From CAVYUC01 sp963783085 (GTDB lineage: Bacteria; Bacteroidota; Bacteroidia; Bacteroidales; Prolixibacteraceae), in contig CAWAMJ010000016.1 of assembly GCA_963783085.1 (NCBI GenBank), forward strand, positions 124,001 through 188,000: DNA of 64,000 nt, read 5' to 3'. How positions within the stretch are numbered: position 1 is the stretch's first letter; each line of letters begins with the position of its first letter. The notes beneath the pieces were generated by a model. The model ran no database searches. It worked only from the letters and a program-made list of their open reading frames with translations, and was not told the origin of the DNA. A program made the position numbers and the translations under genes. Of the stretch, positions 55,547 to 62,487 are shown piece after piece.

Positions 55547-56731
55547 TTAATAAATCATCTCTTCCCTGAAATTTTCAACGATCGACGAAAAAGAATTCGC
55601 AACCGACTGCCCAAGTCCGCATTTGGCTGTTAACTGCATAGTTTCCGTCAGCCGAAGGAGTTTATCGAGATATGAAGCTGGTTTTTCGCCGCGTTTAACG
55701 GCTTTAATCCCGATTAAAAGCTGCTGGCAACCCACACGGCACGGCGTGCATTGCCCGCACGATTCTTCGCGAAAAAATTCCAGATAATTATCGAGTACGT
55801 TAAACATCGAGCGCGAACTGTTAAACAGCATCATCGAACCTCCGGTAGGCAGGGAAATGCCAACCAACCGGCCTTGAAACCCGATGGCTGTGTCTTTGAA
55901 TTTTTTTCGGGGGACCAGAAATCCGGATGCGCCGCCAACCTGCACTGCCTTTGTATCGCCGTCGCCAAACTCATATACAAAATCCTGAAGGCTCATTCCC
56001 AGTTCCAGCTCATAAATTCCCGGTTTTGGTGTATCGCCCGACACTGAAAATAATTTGGTGCCGCGGGAATACTGGACGCCCAAATCGTAGAATTTTTTAG
56101 CGCCGTACTGAAAAATGGTAAAGGTGTGCGCCAGCGTTTCCACGTTGTTTATTACGGTGGGTTTTCCCATATAACCATTTTGCGTTGGAAATGGCGGCTT
56201 GTTGCGGGGTTCGCCCCGCAAGCCTTCCATTGATTCCATCAATGCGGTTTCTTCGCCGCAAATATATGCGCCGCTGCCCATGAAAATTTTAATGTTGAAA
56301 TCGAGGTTGATTTCATTGCAATAATAATGGAATTCGTCCAGCGCTTTATTAAGTTCCTCTGTCAGAAAAAGATATTCACCGCGCAGGTAAATGAATCCTT
56401 CCTTTGCTCCGGTTACATAGCTGCAAACGGCCATGGCTGTAAAAACTTTATACGGTACTTTCGACAGGATTTCACGGTCTTTGAAAGTGCCCGGTTCGCC
56501 TTCATCGGCATTGCAGATCACATATTTTTTATCGGCTTTGGCTTCGGCTGCCAGTTTCCATTTGAGGCCCGTGGGGAAACCGGCGCCGCCGCGGCCTTTT
56601 AATTCAGAGCTTATCAGTTCGTTTATAATTTCGTCAGGTTTCTTTTTGATGGTATTCGAGAGAACTTTCTCCCAGTCGTTTTCATTCCGGAAAATAAAAT
56701 CGACCCTCTTCAACTGGTAGGAATATGCCAT
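55547..56731 (-). CDS. NuoF-like flavoprotein subunit of hydrogenase
   Basis: A 394-aa protein. LKGRGGAGFPTGLKWKLAAE is the NADH-binding Gly-rich loop, and VICNADEGEPGTFKDREIL with GAYICGEETALMESMEGLRG the FMN site. EESCGQCTPCRVGCQQLL holds the 4Fe-4S cluster (plus a later Cys in LTAKCGLGQS). Compared with HydB/HndC-type subunits of bifurcating hydrogenases (~600 aa) it lacks the N-terminal thioredoxin-like 2Fe-2S domain and the C-terminal 2x4Fe-4S domain, so it is NuoF-sized. It lies 10 bp after the NuoE-like gene and 18 bp before hydA. Confidence 0.92.
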   Translation of the reverse strand: MAYSYQLKRVDFIFRNENDWEKVLSNTIKKKPDEIINELISSELKGRGGAGFPTGLKWKLAAEAKADKKYVICNADEGEPGTFKDREILSKVPYKVFTAMAVCSYVTGAKEGFIYLRGEYLFLTEELNKALDEFHYYCNEINLDFNIKIFMGSGAYICGEETALMESMEGLRGEPRNKPPFPTQNGYMGKPTVINNVETLAHTFTIFQYGAKKFYDLGVQYSRGTKLFSVSGDTPKPGIYELELGMSLQDFVYEFGDGDTKAVQVGGASGFLVPRKKFKDTAIGFQGRLVGISLPTGGSMMLFNSSRSMFNVLDNYLEFFREESCGQCTPCRVGCQQLLIGIKAVKRGEKPASYLDKLLRLTETMQLTAKCGLGQSVANSFSSIVENFREEMIY

Positions 56732-56741
56732 GGCTTGTGGT

Positions 56742-57221
56742 TTAATTGTGATTGTTGTTTCGTTTCATGTAACCCGATATTATTTCCCTTGCTTTTTCAG
56801 GGGTTAAATCGGTATATACTTCATCGTTTATGAGCATTGCAGGCGCTTTGTGGCACCATCCGAGGCAATTGGTCTCGAGCAGAGTAAAGCGCTTGTCAGG
56901 CGTAGTTTCACCTGATTTTATTTTCAGCATTTCATGAATGGCAAATAATACCTGGGTTTTACCTTTCATGGCACAGGTGATGGTTTTGCAAACCCTGATG
57001 ATATACTGACCAGTGGGTTTTGTTTCCAAAAAAGAATAAAAAGTTGCTGTGCCGTAAACTTCGGCTGCTGGGATGTCCATTTCGCGGGCAATTTCTATCA
57101 TCGAATATTCCGATAAAAATTTTTCCCGGTGAACAACACCCTGCATAATGGGCAACAGGCTTTCTCTTTTGCGGCCGTGCTGATCGGCCAGGTCTCTAAT
57201 TAATGATTGTATTGGATCCAT
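56742..57221 (-). CDS. NuoE-like 2Fe-2S subunit of hydrogenase
   Basis: A 159-aa thioredoxin-like ferredoxin: helical N-terminus (LLPIMQGVVHREKFLSEYSM), VYGTATFYSFLETKPTGQYI, then the 2Fe-2S ligands in RVCKTITCAMKG (C-x4-C) and NCLGWCHKAPAML (C-x3-C). First gene of the operon, 10 bp ahead of the NuoF-like gene. It is the HydC/HndA type subunit passing electrons between NAD(H) flavin and the hydrogenase. Confidence 0.92.
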   Translation of the reverse strand: MDPIQSLIRDLADQHGRKRESLLPIMQGVVHREKFLSEYSMIEIAREMDIPAAEVYGTATFYSFLETKPTGQYIIRVCKTITCAMKGKTQVLFAIHEMLKIKSGETTPDKRFTLLETNCLGWCHKAPAMLINDEVYTDLTPEKAREIISGYMKRNNNHN

Positions 57222-57580
57222 ACGAAGATTTTAAAATTGGTTAGAATCATTCTTTTTATGAAAATGAAATGGGTAACCGCAGGTTTTTCCACTAAATGTC
57301 TTTTGATTATTTCCGCATAAAATTAAACAGATGATTAATAAGTTTTATAAAGAATGTTGCGTAACATAACTGTTATTCAACATGCTTGTGGAACATAAAA
57401 AGTGCATATTCCACTTCAATCTCCGCAAGTTCCGGACTAAAAAACCTAAACCTTTTTGAGATTAAAACAGGAAGAAATAAAGTTTGATTTTTTTTGGTCT
57501 CCGACACAACCTTTTTGAGCTTTCAGGAGTCTTAATAACAGGTGATCAAAACAGAATCAATTTTTCAAATACGGTTTGCC
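57222..57580. other. Divergent intergenic region upstream of hydrogenase operon
   Basis: No gene is seen. It includes a 12-nt direct repeat AACCTTTTTGAG at 57449-57460 and 57508-57519, and a near-palindrome ATGTT-GCGT-AACAT in the 57350-57370 stretch. These might be regulator sites for the hydrogenase operon or the plus-strand gene at 57581. No TAnnTTTG box was found on the minus strand. Confidence 0.35.
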
Positions 57581-57979
57581 ATGAAAACAACAAGCTACTT
57601 GTTTTTTATAATTTTCACGTTTTTGCCTTGCTTTTTAGGGGCACAAAATATTGCTGTTTCAGGATATGTTATAGATAAGGGAACAGGTGAAGTCATAAAA
57701 TATGCATCTGTTTTCGATTCTTCATCGGGAATTGGAACGATAACCAATAACCAGGGATACTACCACCTGTTGCTGAAACCGGAAAAGCTGAACCTGAAAT
57801 TCTCGAGTTCAGGATTTGAACCGGTAATGCAGTATTTTCAGCTAAAAAACGATACGATACTTTCAATTCAGATGGTTCCGGACACAGAGGAGAAGAATCC
57901 TGAAAAAGTGAATGCTGCGAGCCGGTCAAATCATCAAACCGAAAAGGAAACATCTGCCCAGCTCATGAAAACAAAGTAG
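57581..57979 (+). CDS. Secreted single-domain carboxypeptidase-regulatory-like protein
   Basis: A 132-aa protein from ATG 57581 (MKTTSYLFFIIFTFLPCFLG, signal peptide). An earlier in-frame start at 57542 would put a charged tail before the signal. Residues ~22-105 are one CarboxypepD_reg-like beta-sandwich (VSGYVIDKGTGEVIKYASVF, NQGYYHLLLKPEKLNLKFSS), the domain that normally precedes TonB receptors. It is followed by a hydrophilic tail (KVNAASRSNHQTEKETSAQL). No receptor follows. Either a stand-alone small protein or a leftover 5' end of a TonB receptor gene. Confidence 0.65.
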   Translation: MKTTSYLFFIIFTFLPCFLGAQNIAVSGYVIDKGTGEVIKYASVFDSSSGIGTITNNQGYYHLLLKPEKLNLKFSSSGFEPVMQYFQLKNDTILSIQMVPDTEEKNPEKVNAASRSNHQTEKETSAQLMKTK

Positions 57980-58001
57980 TTTGAAAAATTCAGGCGACGG
58001 C

Positions 58002-59648
58002 TTATTTCACCAATTCCTCAATAATTTTTCCCTGGCTTTTATCGGGAACCGGAATTCCAATCATTTCGCAAAGGGTTGGCACCAAATCGACTCCGTTGTA
58101 TTTTGGATTAACTTTTTGAGGGCGTATCCCGGCGCCGTAAAATACCATAGGAATTTGCGATTGATCGGTGAAGTTTATTTTTTTGTATTTGTAATGCGGT
58201 TGCCAGCCTTCTTTCAGCGAATAGAGAAAATCGCCCGACCGGTTTTTTGCATATGATTTGTACAGTGGCGCCAGCATTCCGTTGGCCGAACTTCCCTGTT
58301 CGAGCTGGTAGGCCGGCAAAGCAACCTGCACAGCTTCAAACTGGTTGATGAAATTGGATGCTTCGTCGCGTATGTCGTTCAAATCAATTTTCTTCTTTTT
58401 TATCAAATCGTGGTTCAGGTAAACCTGCAAATCAGAATAATATTCAATCCATCTTTCTTCGCCGTAGGTGATGTTCAAAAATGAAGTTAAAAGTGCGACA
58501 GCGCTTTCCGGCGAGTAATAATCCACCGGGAGGTGAAACTCTTCTTTTAGGTATTCTACCGGATAAGATGCTGAAGTATTGGCGGTTAAAAAGAACAGAA
58601 CATTGTCTTTCCCGTATTTGTTTTCAACAAAGCTCAACAGTTCCCCCAGGTATTGATCCAGGTGCAGATAGCTATCCTCCATTTCCAGTGATGCCGGTCC
58701 GAAAGAACCGTTTTCATAATCCATCGACGAAAAGACAAGAGTGACAAAATCTGTGGTTTCATCGGCGCCAATTTCTTCGTTATCAAAAAGTTGTTTGGCA
58801 AAATCCTTGATGATTTCGTTGGCGTAGGGCGTGGTTTTCAGTGGCGAAAAATCTCCGGCCCGTTTCACGTAGCGGCTGATGGTATGGGGAAATGTATTCC
58901 ATTTCTCGTAATATCCCTGTTCGAGTATATAATTATCAGGTGTGCTTTCGGTATACGATGTTTCCGGCAACAACGGCGTCCAGTTTCTGAAACTGTACAT
59001 TTCGCCGTAATTTTGGCTGTTGAAATCCCGCACCCAATCGGGAAAAGTGCTGATATAGAACGAGCTTGATATCATTTTTCCTGTTTCGGGGTCGAACCAG
59101 TAAGCGCCGTCGGCTGCGTGTCCGGCCGAAAAAACTGCCGATTCGCGGTTCATGGCAGCGCTGAAAACCCTGGCTTTTCCACGCGAGAATATTTTCAGAT
59201 TATCGGTGATGGTATTCGAGAGTAGCTTTACCGGCGACGCATTTCCACTTCGGGAATCGGCGCCCACTGTGATGTAATATTCATCTTCCGTGCAATCCTG
59301 CACCTTCCCCTTCAACCTGTCGTACCAGGTATTGTTAACAATGCCGTGAATTGATGGGTTTACCCCGGTAAACAACGTTGCAGTCCCGCTGGCATAATTC
59401 TGCACATGCAGCGTTAAATTCACGTTACTGCAAACTGCGCCATTGTTGTAAAGCTTTTTAAAACCGCCAGGCTGAAATTTGTCCCAAAACCGGCGGACAT
59501 ACTCCGGCCGCATATTTTCCACAACGAAACCTACCACAACTTTGGGGGTTTCTGATTTTTGAACGGTTGATTGCTGTGCCCCGGAGGATATGCTGAACAA
59601 TAAAAATAACAAGGAAATAACTGCCGCACTACTCTTCATATATATCAT
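58002..59648 (-). CDS. PafA-like alkaline phosphatase relative lacking catalytic residues
   Basis: A 548-aa exported protein (signal peptide; the fourth codon is an alternative ATG). The fold of Bacteroidota PafA-type phosphatases is plain: GGFKKLYNNGAVCSN, FTGVNPSIHGIVNNTWYDR, FGPASLEMEDSYLHLDQYLG and MVFYGAGIRPQKV. The active site is not. The first metal Asp (VVDQMR in relatives) is Glu44, and the nucleophile stretch PTYTGPGH is VQNYASGT. DYVGH is DYENG (310-314, His lost), TADH is TANT (Asp357 to Asn, His358 to Thr), and the C-terminal THVP is SQIP. I predict a non-catalytic or strongly altered protein, perhaps a binding or structural paralogue. Confidence 0.8.
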   Translation of the reverse strand: MIYMKSSAAVISLLFLLFSISSGAQQSTVQKSETPKVVVGFVVENMRPEYVRRFWDKFQPGGFKKLYNNGAVCSNVNLTLHVQNYASGTATLFTGVNPSIHGIVNNTWYDRLKGKVQDCTEDEYYITVGADSRSGNASPVKLLSNTITDNLKIFSRGKARVFSAAMNRESAVFSAGHAADGAYWFDPETGKMISSSFYISTFPDWVRDFNSQNYGEMYSFRNWTPLLPETSYTESTPDNYILEQGYYEKWNTFPHTISRYVKRAGDFSPLKTTPYANEIIKDFAKQLFDNEEIGADETTDFVTLVFSSMDYENGSFGPASLEMEDSYLHLDQYLGELLSFVENKYGKDNVLFFLTANTSASYPVEYLKEEFHLPVDYYSPESAVALLTSFLNITYGEERWIEYYSDLQVYLNHDLIKKKKIDLNDIRDEASNFINQFEAVQVALPAYQLEQGSSANGMLAPLYKSYAKNRSGDFLYSLKEGWQPHYKYKKINFTDQSQIPMVFYGAGIRPQKVNPKYNGVDLVPTLCEMIGIPVPDKSQGKIIEELVK

Positions 59649-59782
59649 AAAATTTGGCCGCCTAAATTAATAAAAGTTACCACGTAAAACAAAGAAACGG
59701 ATTTGTTTCCGTTTTATTTTATTTAATTAAACTATTGTTTCTGAGCGAATTGCGTGTGTTTGCCGTTGTGGTTTAATTTTCG

Positions 59783-61228
59783 CTAAATATTCTTTTGCGC
59801 CGTTTCCAGTCCGATTAACTGAACGTAATTGCTGTAGCGCTCGAAAATCTGGTCGACGTAATTATAAGGTTCAATTCCGCGCACATATCCATATTTTACT
59901 TCAGGCCGGTTGTATGTTTCGGCGTAACTGAGATCGAGGATCATGTCTTCCACATTATCGTCCCAAACATCGGCGTTCAAATTTTCGACTTTAGCCAGTT
60001 TCCGGGCGTCGATGATGTGAGAAATTCCGCAGTTGTAGGCAGCCAACGTGAATTTTATCCGTTGAACCGAGTCGGGAATATATTCGAAACTGTTCCAAAG
60101 TTTTTTCAGGTATTTGGTTGCCCCACGCAAATTATCCTGCGGATCCAATCGATCTTCCACTCCTAACGCTTCGGCTGTTTCCGGCATAAGCTGCATAAGT
60201 CCCTTGGCGCCCGCCCATGAACCTGCGTCGGGATCAAACCTCGATTCCTGGTAAACCACCGACGAAAATAACCGCCAGTCCCAGCCGAGTTGTTCTGCCG
60301 ACTGTTTAACAAGGTCATCGTATTCGCTTATTTTATTGTTGTTCAAGCTGTAATATTCACTTTTGACACGGCTCCGGAAACTCCGGCTGTTTTCGAAATA
60401 CTTGTTGTAAATTACATAATATTCAGTCTTTTTTTTCATTTGCCCCAGCCATGCGTTCAGCGAATCTTTAAGTTCCGGCGAGTTGGAACGCACTGCCCAG
60501 GCAATTCGTTGCGAAAAACTTACCGGCACCCGGATATCAAGGACCGGATAATACGATGCATTTATTTTGGCGATGTTGTTATCGGCAATCGTATACTTTA
60601 TTTTTTTATCCACCACCATTTTAATGATTTTGTCGGTTGAAAGATTTCCCATGAGCGTATCGATATAAATCGGGCCGCCAATTTCCTGTGACAGATGTTG
60701 CAGGCGATCGAAGTACGAAGAATTCGCCCGCACCGAAACCGTATCACCTACTAACTCAATAACATCGTGTACCAGTGAATTTTGCAGCGTACTCCATCCA
60801 ATCCTGCGCCAGTTATCGGGTTTTCTCTGAACGAGAACCTGGTGTGTGAGGTACAGATAATCAGTAAAATCTACTTTTTCCTTTCGGTTTAAAGTAACGG
60901 TAATCCCATGAGCCACCAAATCGGCATATCCCTGGTTGAGCTGGTACAACAAGCTGTCGATGTTTTTCGAAACATGAATTTCAAGATTTACGCCCAAATG
61001 ATCTGCAAAACGTTTCAACAGTTCGTATTCAAATCCCATGGTTTTGCCGCGGTATAAAAAGTAACTCGTACTGCTGTAAGTAGTTAATACTTTCAGTGTG
61101 TCTTTTCTTTTTATTTGTGTGAGGTCACGTTCAAAGGAAGTGGCGACGACGTCCGGATTTCCGGGCCGCGACGTGCAGGCTGATATCAGGATAACAATAA
61201 AAGCAAAAAAACAGGTGATTATCTTCAT
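59783..61228 (-). CDS. mltF: Membrane-bound lytic murein transglycosylase F
   Basis: A 481-aa lipoprotein (lipobox LISAC, Cys ~18). Residues ~40-270 are a periplasmic solute-binding (SBP_bac_3) domain: LKVLTTYSSTSYFLYRGKTM and YADLVAHGITVTLNRKEKVD. Residues ~300-470 are a lysozyme-like SLT domain: SVVYQESRFDPDAGSWAGAK with the catalytic Glu in QESRF, then GLMQLMPETAEALG and TLAAYNCGISHIIDARKLA. It cleaves peptidoglycan glycan strands with 1,6-anhydro ends. Domain order and length match MltF. Alone in its transcription unit. Confidence 0.92.
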   Translation of the reverse strand: MKIITCFFAFIVILISACTSRPGNPDVVATSFERDLTQIKRKDTLKVLTTYSSTSYFLYRGKTMGFEYELLKRFADHLGVNLEIHVSKNIDSLLYQLNQGYADLVAHGITVTLNRKEKVDFTDYLYLTHQVLVQRKPDNWRRIGWSTLQNSLVHDVIELVGDTVSVRANSSYFDRLQHLSQEIGGPIYIDTLMGNLSTDKIIKMVVDKKIKYTIADNNIAKINASYYPVLDIRVPVSFSQRIAWAVRSNSPELKDSLNAWLGQMKKKTEYYVIYNKYFENSRSFRSRVKSEYYSLNNNKISEYDDLVKQSAEQLGWDWRLFSSVVYQESRFDPDAGSWAGAKGLMQLMPETAEALGVEDRLDPQDNLRGATKYLKKLWNSFEYIPDSVQRIKFTLAAYNCGISHIIDARKLAKVENLNADVWDDNVEDMILDLSYAETYNRPEVKYGYVRGIEPYNYVDQIFERYSNYVQLIGLETAQKNI

Positions 61229-61632
61229 TGGTCAAAATGGTTCGTTTAAAAATTGTTTTCGTTTACGCATCCCGAAATTGCATGTGGTGAAAAAAAGTCG
61301 ATGCCATTGATTCATCCTGCTTCTTTTTTTGAAATTCTGTTTGACCATGTTTTTCCGATTTATTCCAATAACAGGAATTCTTTATCATTTGTTGAACAAA
61401 TTTCCGTTCATCATTAACAATCCCCTTCGTTTCCACAATTATGTGACCTGTTTTACACACACTTATAATAAATATAATTTTCAGCGCCTATTCGAAATGA
61501 ATAGTAATTATCCGTTTAAAAATACAATAACGTTTTATTAATGAATTGATTAATTGCGTATTGCAGATTTTATGCATTCCTCAAAGGTAACACTTCAGAG
61601 TTTTTGGCACAATATTTTAACAGTTTCGTTCT
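61229..61632. other. 404-bp divergent intergenic region
   Basis: AT-rich spacer between mltF and the plus-strand amidohydrolase, holding their promoters. A 65-codon minus-strand frame at 61263-61460 has no family features and is not believed. No repeats or RNA gene recognised. Confidence 0.4.
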
Positions 61633-62436
61633 ATGATTGATTTTTCACATGACATCAATAATTACGGCTTTCCGTTGATTGCCACCGCAATTCATGATGG
61701 TCACCGGGTGCGGGACGAGGTTTCGCAGCATCTGTCCATTAATGAAGAAGACCGGTTGCGTGAGGAAGATCCATTCACTGGTTTTTTTACGGATATTTCT
61801 GAAAACCGTCTGGTAATCAATAGCTCGAGGTTTGAGGTAGATGTAAACCGCCCGCGCGAAAATGCCATTTATAAAACTCCCGGACAAGCATGGGGACTGA
61901 AAGTGTGGAAAGATAATGTTCCCAAAAACATATGGGATGATTTGCTGGCGGATTACGACGGGTTTTACCGGTTTCTTCGCGACAAAATCGAAAGAATTAT
62001 CCAAAAATCGGGTTATGTGGTTGTGTACGATATCCACTCCTACAATTTCCGGAGAACAAAAAGCATACTTGGCGATAAACCGGCGAAAAACCCGGATATA
62101 AACGTAGGCACCGGAACATTGGATAAAACTGTATGGGCGCCGGTGGTCGAAACTTTTATGCAAAAACTCCATGATTTCGATTTCCTGGGCAGGCATCTAA
62201 GGATTGCTGAAAATGTACGGTTTAAGGGTGGATTTTTGTCCGAGTGGATTCACACAAATTTTCCCGGGAAAAGTTGCGTACTGGCCATTGAATTAAAGAA
62301 GTTTTTCATGGATGAATGGACTGGCGTAGTGGATATCCGGCAGATGAATATCCTGAAAAAAGCTTTGAAAGGAACAGTTCCGGGGGTTATGAAAACCGCT
62401 GGAAAGATTTATGTAAATTCGGTTAATGCTTCTTGA
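61633..62436 (+). CDS. N-formylglutamate amidohydrolase family protein
   Basis: A 267-aa cytoplasmic protein. PLIATAIHDGHRVRDEV carries the zinc His (HxGxxxP-like in relatives, here HDGHR), REEDPFTGFFTDISENRLVI the Asp/Glu region, and VVVYDIHSYNFRR the second zinc His (DxHS). LAIELKKFFMDEWTG gives the C-terminal Glu. The classic role is hydrolysis of N-formyl-L-glutamate in histidine breakdown, but no hut genes are near. The gene precedes a QEGLA/DUF1704 gene by 51 bp, a pairing known from peptide-ligase-like clusters, so a peptide or amide substrate is more likely. Confidence 0.82.
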   Translation: MIDFSHDINNYGFPLIATAIHDGHRVRDEVSQHLSINEEDRLREEDPFTGFFTDISENRLVINSSRFEVDVNRPRENAIYKTPGQAWGLKVWKDNVPKNIWDDLLADYDGFYRFLRDKIERIIQKSGYVVVYDIHSYNFRRTKSILGDKPAKNPDINVGTGTLDKTVWAPVVETFMQKLHDFDFLGRHLRIAENVRFKGGFLSEWIHTNFPGKSCVLAIELKKFFMDEWTGVVDIRQMNILKKALKGTVPGVMKTAGKIYVNSVNAS

Positions 62437-62487
62437 TTTTGTCAGGTGGTTTTAATTAAAGAAATTGTATAAATGTAGGGGATCAGA

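Noticed and set aside
61263..61460. 65-codon minus-strand frame upstream of mltF
   Set aside because: Hydrophilic, low-complexity and without a ribosome site; probably chance in AT-rich spacer.
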